Positions 1 to 5,985 of a stretch of DNA of 5,985 bases are shown here, piece by piece (position 1 is the stretch's first letter; each line of letters opens with the position of its first letter). A program made the position numbers and the translations under genes. The DNA is taken from contig DJEI01000016.1 in the NCBI GenBank assembly GCA_002431865.1, positions 1-5,985 on the forward strand, written 5' to 3'. The notes beneath the pieces are model-generated. The model was not told where the DNA came from. It saw nothing but the letters and a program-made list of their open reading frames with translations, and made no database searches. This stretch comes from Lachnospiraceae bacterium UBA5902 (GTDB taxonomy: Bacteria; Bacillota; Clostridia; Lachnospirales; Lachnospiraceae).

Positions 1-1538
1 TCAAACTCAATCGTTCCAGGCGGTTTACTCGTCAGATCATACATTACACGGTTTACGCCCTTTACTTCGTTTATAATTCTTGTCATAACCTTCTGCAATA
101 CTTCGAATGGAATCTCGGAGCAATCAGCGGTCATGAAGTCGCTGGTGTTGACTGCACGGAGTGCAATTGCGTAATCGTAGGTACGCTCGTCGCCCATAAC
201 ACCGACACTACGCATGTTCGTCAATGCTGCGAAATACTGTCCAAGGTTTTTGGCAAGTCCTGCCTTGGCGATCTCCTCGCGATAGATGTAATCTGCATCC
301 TGCACGATACGAACCTTGTCTGCGGTTACTTCACCGATGATACGGATACCAAGTCCCGGTCCTGGGAATGGCTGACGATATACGAGGTATTCTGGAATGC
401 CAAGCTCCAATCCGGCTTTTCTTACTTCATCCTTGAAAAGCAGGCGCAGTGGCTCGATGATTTCCTTGAAATCAACATGATCTGGAAGTCCACCTACATT
501 GTGGTGACTCTTGATCACTGCGGACTTTCCAAGTCCGGACTCGATCACGTCTGGGTAGATCGTTCCCTGAACTAAGAAATCAACCGCGCCAATCTTCTTC
601 GCTTCTTCCTCAAATACACGGATGAACTCTTCGCCGATGATCTTACGTTTTGCCTCTGGCTCTGTAACTCCGGCTAATTTCTTATAATAACGCTCCTGTG
701 CATTGACGCGGATAAAGTTCAGCTCGTATGGGCCATCCGGACCAAATACTGCCTCAACCTCATCGCCCTCGTTCTTACGAAGCAAACCATGGTCGACGAA
801 TACACAGGTAAGCTGCTTTCCTACTGCCTTTGAGAGAAGAACGGCTGCAACAGATGAATCAACGCCACCTGACAAAGCACACAATACCTTTCCGTCTCCA
901 ACCTTCTCACGGATCTCGCGGATCGTTGTCTCTACAAATGAATCCATCTTCCAGTCGCCAGAGCATCCACATACGTTATACACAAAGTTTGACAGCATCT
1001 TCTGTCCTTCCTCGGTGTGCATCACCTCTGGATGGAACTGTGTTGCATACAGCTTACGCTCCGGGCACTCCATTGCTGCAACCGGGCAGACTGGCGTCTT
1101 CGCAACAACCTTGAATCCCTCTGGTGCCTTTGAGATATAATCCGTGTGGCTCATCCAGCAGATTGTCTGTGGCTTTACCCCTTGGAAGATAGCACTGCTG
1201 TTATCAACATCCACTTCGGTTCTGCCATACTCACTGACTGGCGCCGTTTCCACGGTACCTCCAAGCATATATGCCATCAACTGCGAGCCATAACAGATTC
1301 CGAGAATCGGAATTCCCAAATCAAATATTTCCTTCTGATAGCGTGGTGACTCCTCGCCATACACACTATTCGGTCCACCCGTGAAAATGATTCCCTTTGG
1401 ATTCATTTCCTTGATCTTGTCAAGCGACAAGGTATACGGATGTACCTCTGCATACACATTACATTCACGGACACGACGTGCAATCAACTGGTTGTACTGA
1501 CCACCAAAATCAAGCACGATAATCATTTCCTTATTCAT
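1..1538 (-). CDS. guaA: GMP synthase (glutamine-hydrolysing), 3' end cut by the window edge
   Basis: Converts XMP, ATP and glutamine to GMP in the cytoplasm, the last step of de novo guanine nucleotide synthesis. The reading frame is open for 512 codons plus two bases (GA). It ends ...KPPGTIEF followed by what should be a final Glu, giving 513 residues, the Bacillus-type length. The N-terminal class I glutamine amidotransferase domain (about 1-190) has the nucleophile Cys82 in GICYGSQ and the His169/Glu171 pair in QFHPEV. The ATP pyrophosphatase domain follows, with PP-loop SGGVDSS at 223-229. The C-terminal dimerisation/XMP-binding part contains [12 protein letters not shown]. The ATG at 1538 starts [22 protein letters not shown], as expected for the family, and has the ribosome site AAGGGAG (1551-1545) six bases upstream. 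No frameshift or missing catalytic residue was seen. It is separated from ctpA by a terminator and appears to have its own promoters. Confidence 0.97.
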   Translation of the reverse strand, partial: MNKEMIIVLDFGGQYNQLIARRVRECNVYAEVHPYTLSLDKIKEMNPKGIIFTGGPNSVYGEESPRYQKEIFDLGIPILGICYGSQLMAYMLGGTVETAPVSEYGRTEVDVDNSSAIFQGVKPQTICWMSHTDYISKAPEGFKVVAKTPVCPVAAMECPERKLYATQFHPEVMHTEEGQKMLSNFVYNVCGCSGDWKMDSFVETTIREIREKVGDGKVLCALSGGVDSSVAAVLLSKAVGKQLTCVFVDHGLLRKNEGDEVEAVFGPDGPYELNFIRVNAQERYYKKLAGVTEPEAKRKIIGEEFIRVFEEEAKKIGAVDFLVQGTIYPDVIESGLGKSAVIKSHHNVGGLPDHVDFKEIIEPLRLLFKDEVRKAGLELGIPEYLVYRQPFPGPGLGIRIIGEVTADKVRIVQDADYIYREEIAKAGLAKNLGQYFAALTNMRSVGVMGDERTYDYAIALRAVNTSDFMTADCSEIPFEVLQKVMTRIINEVKGVNRVMYDLTSKPPGTIEF

Positions 1539-1622
1539 GTGCGTCTCCCTTCTTCTCTGATTTATTGTATTTCTTGTCACCGTGCAATAGCGTGATGACC
1601 TGCGCACGCATCAGCATGCTTC

Positions 1623-1634
1623 ATTATATCATGT
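1623..1634 (-). promoter_or_regulatory. Putative extended -10 promoter, guaA-proximal copy
   Basis: The minus strand reads ACATGATATAATGA across 1634-1621. It contains a perfect TATAAT (1628-1623) preceded by TG and one base, the extended -10 form (TGnTATAAT) used by the housekeeping sigma factor. No good -35 hexamer is found 16-18 bases upstream, which an extended -10 promoter can tolerate. Transcription would start near 1615-1617, giving a guaA leader of roughly 80 bases. This is inferred from sequence only. Confidence 0.55.
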
Positions 1635-1660
1635 CACCTAACGGCTCCATGTGTGTTTTC

Positions 1661-1699
1661 GCAATATGCCGGCTTGTGCAGGCACAGCCGTCGCATTGC
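1661..1699 (-). other. Hairpin in the guaA leader region
   Basis: On the minus strand a 39-base inverted repeat can fold. The outer arms GCAATGC and GCATATTGC pair with a small internal loop. The inner arms CGGCTGTG and CACAAGCCG pair with one bulged A around a CCTG loop. No U-tract follows, so it is not a terminator. It begins directly after the distal -10 element, so the predicted transcript start falls inside its 5' arm. Its role is unknown: it could stabilise the RNA, form part of a regulatory leader, or be incidental. Confidence 0.4.
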
Positions 1700-1701
1700 T
1701 C

Positions 1702-1713
1702 ATTATATCATGT
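1702..1713 (-). promoter_or_regulatory. Putative extended -10 promoter, guaA-distal copy
   Basis: This is an exact second copy of the 14-base element ACATGATATAATGA (1713-1700), again with TGATATAAT and TATAAT at 1707-1702. It lies 79 bases upstream of the first copy. No convincing -35 box is visible at normal spacing. A start near 1694-1697 would give a guaA leader of about 155-160 bases that includes most of the hairpin at 1661-1699. It sits downstream of the ctpA terminator, so it would serve guaA and not the ftsEX operon. Confidence 0.5.
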
Positions 1714-1767
1714 GTTGTAACCACGATTGCATATAATTACTCATTCTCTTATCATATTCTATAAGAA

Positions 1768-1809
1768 AATAAGCAAGAGTCCTATCTTTCGATAAAACCC
1801 CTGCTTATT
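1768..1809 (-). terminator. Rho-independent terminator of the ftsEX-ctpA operon
   Basis: Starting three bases beyond the ctpA stop, the minus-strand transcript can form a 19-pair stem. Eight Watson-Crick pairs (AATAAGCA with TGCTTATT) continue into eleven pairs that include G-U wobbles, capped by a GAAA tetraloop closed by C-G. The 3' arm runs into a U-rich tail (TTATTTTCTT). Stem length, GNRA loop and tail together make this a convincing intrinsic terminator. It separates the cell-envelope operon from guaA. Confidence 0.9.
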
Positions 1810-1812
1810 ATA

Positions 1813-3078
1813 CTAATTATTCAGCATCTCTGCAATAACTTCCTGCGCTTTTTGTAACTGCGTATCATCTGCACGGTCAATATTGACAGCCGATGTCTGC
1901 CCATCTGAAAGCTCTACCTCATAATCTGGTGTAATGCCTTTCTTATGAATATCGTTTCCATTTGGTGTAAAATACTTTGCAACCGTAAGCTTCACAGCAG
2001 TTCCATCGGAAAGAGGAATCACGGACTGTACAATTCCTTTACCAAAGGTCGTTGTACCAACCAGCTTCGCCTTACCCGAATCCTGCATTGCTCCGGCGAA
2101 AATCTCAGACGCGCTGGCACTGTTGCCATTTACCAGTACTACTAATGGGATATCTACGCTATGTTTTCCGCTGTCTTTGTACTCGCCAAGCACATTTCCA
2201 TCACGATCCTTCGTGGATACGATGACACCGTCATCCATGATATAATCGCACATATCAACAACGGCTGTCAGAAGTCCACCCGGATTATCACGCAGATCAA
2301 TGATAGCTGCCCTGGCTCCATTTGCCTGCACCTCATCGATGGCATCCTCAAATTCCTGTGCCGTATTATCGTTAAACTGCGTAACCGCGATATATCCAAC
2401 CTGATCATCCAGCATCTCACTTTCTACTGTGTAGTTTTCCACCGTACGGCGTTCCACATCGAATTCCAGATAATCCGGCTCACCCTGACGGTAAATCTTC
2501 AGATGCGCTTTCGTTCCTTCTTCACCACGGATCATATCTACCACCACCGAAAGCTCCTGATCAGTAATCTCCGTGTCATCTACCTGAACTAAAATATCGC
2601 CTGCCTTAAGTCCCGCTTCTTCAGCCGGGCTGTTCTTGATTGGACGCACGATCTCGACACGCATGTCGGAATTCATCGTCACAACCGCACCAATACCTAC
2701 ATATTCACCAGAGGTATCTTCCTGCAACTCTGCATACTCTTCCTTTGTATAATAGACAGAATATGGATCATCCAACCCCTCCATGATTCCATCATACAAT
2801 GCCTCTTCCTGCTTATCCCGATCAACCTCGAAAAAATAATACTTGTCAATCAGGGAATTGATCTCATCGACCTTCTTGATAACCGAACTATCCTGCCACA
2901 GATCCGATGCAGCTACCGGTTCTGACGTATCTGCCTGTGTTGCATCCGAATCTGTCTGTACGTCAATGGATTCCCGTGTATTCTTCTTGGACTCTGTCTG
3001 ATTTCCACAACCGATACATGCAACAGATAACGCGGTTGCCAACGCCAAAGCCCATAGTTTTTTCATGCTCTTTTTCAC
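1813..3078 (-). CDS. ctpA: S41-family C-terminal processing protease with PDZ domain, probable lipoprotein
   Basis: This is a serine protease of the CtpA/CtpB/Prc family, acting outside the membrane. With the GTG start at 3078 it has 421 residues. An N-terminal signal (KKLWALALATALSVACIGC) contains two candidate lipidation cysteines, Cys21 and Cys24, followed by a polar Ser/Thr/Asp-rich linker to about residue 60. A PDZ domain spans roughly 125-210 and the S41 catalytic core follows. The catalytic Ser322 lies in GNSASASE, Lys347 in TFGKG and Gln351 in GIVQ. The spacing (Ser+25 Lys, Ser+29 Gln) matches the Ser-Lys-Gln triad of B. subtilis CtpB. It is the last gene of the ftsE-ftsX-M23 operon, 37 bases after the M23 stop, and is followed at once by a terminator. 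Longer starts at 3153 or 3114 are open but lack a ribosome site, and 3153 overlaps the M23 gene. ATG at 3066 is an alternative. The substrate cannot be read from the sequence. Confidence 0.9.
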   Translation of the reverse strand: MKKSMKKLWALALATALSVACIGCGNQTESKKNTRESIDVQTDSDATQADTSEPVAASDLWQDSSVIKKVDEINSLIDKYYFFEVDRDKQEEALYDGIMEGLDDPYSVYYTKEEYAELQEDTSGEYVGIGAVVTMNSDMRVEIVRPIKNSPAEEAGLKAGDILVQVDDTEITDQELSVVVDMIRGEEGTKAHLKIYRQGEPDYLEFDVERRTVENYTVESEMLDDQVGYIAVTQFNDNTAQEFEDAIDEVQANGARAAIIDLRDNPGGLLTAVVDMCDYIMDDGVIVSTKDRDGNVLGEYKDSGKHSVDIPLVVLVNGNSASASEIFAGAMQDSGKAKLVGTTTFGKGIVQSVIPLSDGTAVKLTVAKYFTPNGNDIHKKGITPDYEVELSDGQTSAVNIDRADDTQLQKAQEVIAEMLNN

Positions 3079-3091
3079 GTCTACTTTTACT

Positions 3092-3098
3092 CTCCTTT
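3092..3098 (-). promoter_or_regulatory. Ribosome binding site deciding the ctpA start
   Basis: AAAGGAG on the minus strand lies in the short gap after the M23 stop codon. It is 13 bases upstream of the GTG at 3078 and 25 bases upstream of the ATG at 3066. It lies downstream of the ATGs at 3114 and 3153, so it cannot serve them. GTG is the better fit, although the spacing is somewhat long. Confidence 0.6.
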
Positions 3099-3115
3099 TA
3101 CCTTGCGCTTTCATT

Positions 3116-4321
3116 TTATTGTAAATACGGCAATGGATCGACATAGCTGCCATTGATTCTTAATCCAAGATGGCAATGTGGACCTGTTGAATTTCCGGTA
3201 CTTCCGGCAAGCGCAATCACCTGTCCACGCGATACCGTCTGTCCCACGCTGACACACAAGCTTGAGTTGTGCATGTATGTAGTTGACATAGACGAACTGT
3301 GTGCGATCGTTACATAGTTACCCATTGAACTTGAATATGATGCTGCAATTACCGTTCCAGCCTCGCATGCTACAATCGGTGTTCCTGTCGGACATCCAAT
3401 ATCCAATCCCTGATGATATCTCGAACCGATACCTCCAGGACTCTCTCTCGGTCCAAATCTGGAAGTAATCGTTCCTCCGGTTGATACCGGCCATTGCAGG
3501 CTGCCACCTGTATATGTAATATTTACATCTGTCGGTGCTGTTGTCGTGCTTCCTGAAGCAGCAGCCGCCGCTGCGGCCGCAGCCTGTTGCTGTCTGTATG
3601 CCTCCTCTGCTGCAGCGATTGCCTGATTGGTCGCCTCAATATCCTGCTCAAGTTCTGCAATCGTTGCCTCGTAATCACCGATGGATGATTCGTAGTTTGC
3701 TACCTGTACCTGCTTACCTTCAATCATAACCTCGACAGCAGCCTTATTATCTTCCACTTCCAGCTTGATATCTTCGACATCCTTCAGATCTTTCTCCAGA
3801 CCAGCCTTTGTATCTGCAATCGTCTGACGTGTCTCTACCAGATCATCAAACATATTCTTATCGTAAGAATAAATCTGATCTGCATACTCTGCCTGATTTA
3901 CGATATCAGAGATATCGGAGGTAGAAAACAGGACATCCAGATACGATGGATTACCATTTTCATAGGAGTACTTGATTCGCTCCTTCATCGCCTCATACTG
4001 TTCCTGTTCTTTCTCCTGTGCTGCCGTAAGCTCAGTCTGCTTCGTCTCAATATCTGCTTCGAGCTGAGTCTGCTGAGCCTCCAGATCCGTAATTTCATTT
4101 GTATATTCCGTCACCTGCGCATCCAGTTCTGCAATCGCATCCAGAATCGAATTCTGTTCTTTCTCCAACTGGGCAAGAACGGCTTCTGCTTCTTCCTTCT
4201 TACTTTCCTTCTGATCTTTCTGATCCTTCAGGTCCGAAATACTCGTCGCATTTACCGTCATACTCATGCTTCCAGCCACAGCAAATGCAATAATTGCTCT
4301 CACAAGCTTTTTACACTTCAT
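3116..4321 (-). CDS. Secreted coiled-coil M23 (LytM) peptidoglycan endopeptidase, probable FtsEX partner
   Basis: A 401-residue exported murein hydrolase of the EnvC/PcsB/CwlO architecture. Residues 1-25 form a signal peptide with likely cleavage after VNA. Two long charged coiled-coil segments (about 28-115 and 155-245) flank a helix-loop stretch, SYENGNPSYLDVLFS at 119-133, typical of this group. A linker with nine consecutive Ala (247-255) and Ser/Thr leads to the M23 domain (about 283-401). The zinc and catalytic residues are all present: His303 and Asp307 (HQGLD), His351 (TYMH), His382 and His384 (HCH). It should therefore be catalytically active, unlike E. coli EnvC, whose LytM domain is degenerate. 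The mature domain has four cysteines (310, 319, 356, 383). ATG at 4321 has AGGAGGG (4334-4328) seven bases away, and that site overlaps the ftsX stop. Position directly after ftsX supports activation by FtsEX; this is inferred from related systems. Confidence 0.93.
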   Translation of the reverse strand: MKCKKLVRAIIAFAVAGSMSMTVNATSISDLKDQKDQKESKKEEAEAVLAQLEKEQNSILDAIAELDAQVTEYTNEITDLEAQQTQLEADIETKQTELTAAQEKEQEQYEAMKERIKYSYENGNPSYLDVLFSTSDISDIVNQAEYADQIYSYDKNMFDDLVETRQTIADTKAGLEKDLKDVEDIKLEVEDNKAAVEVMIEGKQVQVANYESSIGDYEATIAELEQDIEATNQAIAAAEEAYRQQQAAAAAAAAASGSTTTAPTDVNITYTGGSLQWPVSTGGTITSRFGPRESPGGIGSRYHQGLDIGCPTGTPIVACEAGTVIAASYSSSMGNYVTIAHSSSMSTTYMHNSSLCVSVGQTVSRGQVIALAGSTGNSTGPHCHLGLRINGSYVDPLPYLQ

Positions 4322-4327
4322 ATGCTT

Positions 4328-4334
4328 CCCTCCT
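4328..4334 (-). promoter_or_regulatory. Ribosome binding site of the M23 gene overlapping the ftsX stop
   Basis: AGGAGGG shares its first two bases with the TAG stop of ftsX (4335-4333) and lies seven bases before the ATG at 4321. It is a near-consensus site placed so that ribosomes finishing ftsX arrive on it, which suggests coupled or at least coordinated translation. Confidence 0.8.
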
Positions 4335-5241
4335 AGACTTTCAAATGTTTCCGTGTTGTCAATAAACTTCCTATCAAACCAAGTCCGATACCGATACCCG
4401 CAGATAACGGAATCAGAACTGCAAATATCTCTTTTGCCGGTACAAATGCAAACAAGTTCTGAACCACAGAGAACCGGCCAATGATGTACTGAACAACTGT
4501 GTCATACATATAGTAGATCAGCACAAGTGGAATCAGCGAACCTACGAGGCCGATTACCACACCTTCTACAATGAATGGTGCACGTACAAAAAAGTTTGTT
4601 GCACCGATCAGCTTCATGATACCGATCTCTTCCTTACGAACGGTAATACCGATCGTAATCGTATTGCTGATCAGGAAGATTGATACGAGCAACAAAATTA
4701 CGATAATTCCGATGGATGCATAGCTGACAACACTGTTCAGTGCTGCCACACCATCTGCAGTTACCTCGGAGCTAAGCACCTTACGTACACCGGTCAATCC
4801 CTTTAAATACTGTACAAACTCTGCCTGATTTGACAGATCCTTCAATGTGATCTTATATGATGCACTATTCTTCAAAGGGTTATCCCCCTGGAATGCATCG
4901 ATGGCTGCCTGCGGATCATCAAACTTCTCTTCCGCATACTGCTTCCATGCCTCATCTGCAGAAATGAAATCCAACGTATTGACCTCATCACGCAGTCGGA
5001 TCTGCTGACCGATCATCGTGATATTCTCATCTGTTACGCCTTCATCGAAGAATACAGAAATTGTAACGGTATTCTCCAGATCCGCCATAGCCGTACGGAA
5101 ATTCACGATCACACAATAAAATAAACCAAATAAGAACAGACAGGAAACGATTGTTCCGATGGATGCCAATGAGAACAAAAGGTTTCTTTTTATATTTTTA
5201 ATACCCTGTCTGATACTATACATGAATGAACTAATCCTCAT
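4333..5241 (-). CDS. ftsX: Cell-division ABC transporter permease-like protein FtsX
   Basis: The membrane subunit of the FtsEX complex, which relays ATP hydrolysis in the cytoplasm to a peptidoglycan hydrolase outside rather than transporting a substrate. With the start at 5241 it has 302 residues. A basic N-terminus (MRISSFMYSIRQGIKNIKRN) is followed by TM1 (about 22-47) and an extracellular domain of about 125 residues (48-172). TM2 (174-197), TM3 (218-244) and TM4 (271-295) follow. The cytoplasmic segment RKEEIGIMKLIGAT after TM2 is characteristic of the FtsX/MacB permease fold. The start was chosen because AAAGGTGGG lies seven bases before the ATG at 5241. The ATG eight codons upstream (5265) has no ribosome site, and FtsX proteins commonly begin with MRI. 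The gene overlaps the end of ftsE by 11 bases. Confidence 0.95.
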   Translation of the reverse strand: MRISSFMYSIRQGIKNIKRNLLFSLASIGTIVSCLFLFGLFYCVIVNFRTAMADLENTVTISVFFDEGVTDENITMIGQQIRLRDEVNTLDFISADEAWKQYAEEKFDDPQAAIDAFQGDNPLKNSASYKITLKDLSNQAEFVQYLKGLTGVRKVLSSEVTADGVAALNSVVSYASIGIIVILLLVSIFLISNTITIGITVRKEEIGIMKLIGATNFFVRAPFIVEGVVIGLVGSLIPLVLIYYMYDTVVQYIIGRFSVVQNLFAFVPAKEIFAVLIPLSAGIGIGLGLIGSLLTTRKHLKV

Positions 5242-5920
5242 CGATATACCCACCTTTTTGCTCATCGCTGATTATTTCGCCATGCTTCAACGTGATAACA
5301 CGTTTCTTCATCATATTGACGATCTCTTTGTTATGCGTTACAACGACAACCGTTGTCCCTTTCTTGTTGACATCCTCCAGAAGGCGCATAATTTCCCATG
5401 AATTCTTTGGATCCAGATTACCGGTCGGCTCATCTGCAAGCAGGATCTCTGGTTTATTTACCAGTGCTCTCGCAAGTGCGACTCTCTGCTGCTCACCACC
5501 GGACAACTGCTTTGGAAATGACTTATATTTATCCGCAAGTCCAACCAATGTCAGCATCGCTGGTACCTGCCGGCGAATGTAGCGGCTTGGCGTCTCGATG
5601 ACACGCTGCGCAAACGCAACATTTTCATATACCGTACGATCCTTGAGCAGCCGGAAATTCTGGAATACAACACCGATCTTACGACGGATCTTCGGAATAT
5701 TTTTTCTCTTTAATTTGCTGTAATCTGTGTCTGCAACCCTGATCTTACCGGAGGTCGGATCCAATTCCTTCAACAATAACTTGATCAGCGTCGTCTTACC
5801 AGATCCAGAAGATCCTACGATAAAGACAAACTCGCCTTTTTCTATTTTCAAACTTACATCGTTCAAGGCATACGTCTTACTCGCCGGATACCTCATCTTC
5901 ACGTGACTCAGTTCTAACAT
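5231..5920 (-). CDS. ftsE: Cell-division ATP-binding protein FtsE
   Basis: The cytoplasmic ABC ATPase that pairs with FtsX. It is 229 residues, the usual family length. All nucleotide-binding motifs are intact: Walker A GSSGSGKT (36-43), Q-loop Gln87 (VVFQNFRLL), ABC signature LSGGEQQ (139-145), Walker B ILLADE with Asp163 and Glu164, D-loop GNLD (Asp170) and H-loop His196. The segment FQNFRLLKDRTVYENVAF is typical of FtsE and helps separate it from transporter ATPases of the LolD/MacB group; the adjacent ftsX settles the assignment. ATG at 5920 has AAAAGGAG (5936-5929) eight bases upstream. This is the first gene of the group within the window. Whether another gene lies upstream in the same transcript cannot be seen. 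Confidence 0.97.
   Translation of the reverse strand: MLELSHVKMRYPASKTYALNDVSLKIEKGEFVFIVGSSGSGKTTLIKLLLKELDPTSGKIRVADTDYSKLKRKNIPKIRRKIGVVFQNFRLLKDRTVYENVAFAQRVIETPSRYIRRQVPAMLTLVGLADKYKSFPKQLSGGEQQRVALARALVNKPEILLADEPTGNLDPKNSWEIMRLLEDVNKKGTTVVVVTHNKEIVNMMKKRVITLKHGEIISDEQKGGYIDED
5249..5257 (-). promoter_or_regulatory. Ribosome binding site deciding the ftsX start
   Basis: AAAGGTGGG, inside the 3' end of ftsE, lies seven bases upstream of the ATG at 5241. The longer alternative start at 5265 is upstream of this site and has no comparable motif, so the shorter ftsX is preferred. Confidence 0.75.
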
Positions 5921-5961
5921 CTTATTATCTCCTTTTGAGCGTATCTTTTAATACTCTAACG

Positions 5962-5985
5962 ACTCCATATACTTCATATACTTCA
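5962..5985 (-). repeat. Short tandem repeat upstream of ftsE
   Basis: At the window edge the minus strand reads two adjoining copies of the 9-base unit TGAAGTATA and then a degenerate start of a third (TGGAGT). It lies about 40 bases upstream of the ftsE start codon. It may continue outside the window. No promoter with both hexamers can be defined in the 45 bases beyond the ftsE ribosome site. Confidence 0.5.

Noticed and set aside
703..1349. Plus-strand open frames of 145, 94 and 67 codons
   Set aside because: They lie antisense to guaA, whose minus-strand product is a complete, motif-rich enzyme. Their translations show no recognisable domain and no ribosome site supports them.
1539..1767. 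Purine, PRPP or ppGpp riboswitch upstream of guaA
   Set aside because: The conserved core bases of the purine aptamer were not found, and no terminator or anti-terminator typical of such leaders precedes guaA. A covariance-model search would be needed to exclude it fully.
1807..1835. A third TATAAT (1812-1807, minus strand) at the ctpA stop with a weak TTGCAG 17 bases upstream
   Set aside because: The -35 match is poor (three of six), and any transcript would run straight into the terminator stem that includes part of this sequence. It is most likely a by-product of the AT-rich stop and stem.
3562..3588. GCN-rich run in the M23 gene as a possible trinucleotide repeat or assembly artefact
   Set aside because: It encodes nine Ala with mixed codons (GCT, GCG, GCC, GCA), keeps frame and sits exactly where a flexible linker is expected between the coiled coil and the catalytic domain.
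1945..5601. Other plus-strand open frames opposite ctpA, the M23 gene, ftsX and ftsE
   Set aside because: All are antisense shadows of well-identified minus-strand genes, have low-complexity or biased composition and lack family features.
1..5985. Mobile element, defence system, CRISPR array or horizontally acquired island
   Set aside because: All genes are co-oriented housekeeping or cell-envelope genes with uniform style. No transposase, integrase, attachment-site repeat or spaced direct repeats are visible.

Overview
This window looks like chromosomal core sequence from a low- to mid-GC Gram-positive anaerobe. The best guess is class Clostridia, probably a Lachnospiraceae relative. That rests on the gene order ftsE-ftsX-M23 hydrolase-S41 protease, on Firmicutes-type ribosome binding sites (AAAGGAG, AGGAGGG), and on a GuaA whose inferred 513-residue length matches Bacillus-type enzymes. 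The taxonomic call is inference; no rRNA or other marker is present.

Every supported gene lies on the minus strand, so the window reads from high to low coordinates. At the right edge, 5921-5985 holds the ftsE ribosome binding site and a short tandem repeat. A compact operon follows: ftsE (5920-5231, ABC ATPase), ftsX (5241-4333, membrane partner), a secreted coiled-coil M23 peptidase (4321-3116) and a lipoprotein-like S41/CtpA protease with a PDZ domain (about 3078-1813). ftsE and ftsX overlap by 11 bases, the ftsX stop lies inside the ribosome binding site of the M23 gene, and 37 bases separate the M23 stop from the preferred ctpA start. A strong intrinsic terminator (1768-1809) closes the operon three bases after the ctpA stop.

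The region 1539-1767 carries two copies of a 14-base element containing an extended -10 promoter (TGATATAAT), plus a hairpin between them. Both point toward guaA (1538 to the window edge), the GMP synthase gene. guaA is complete except for the last base of its final sense codon and its stop codon.

FtsE and FtsX probably form the ATP-driven transmembrane switch that activates the coiled-coil M23 hydrolase outside the membrane, as described for FtsEX with PcsB, CwlO or EnvC. The S41 protease may process or turn over the hydrolase or another envelope protein. guaA belongs to an unrelated purine pathway and is transcriptionally separated. I see no mobile element, CRISPR array, RNA gene or clearly novel system. 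The most interesting points are the duplicated guaA promoter/leader, the hydrolase-protease pairing, and two start codons that should be shorter than the longest ORFs.
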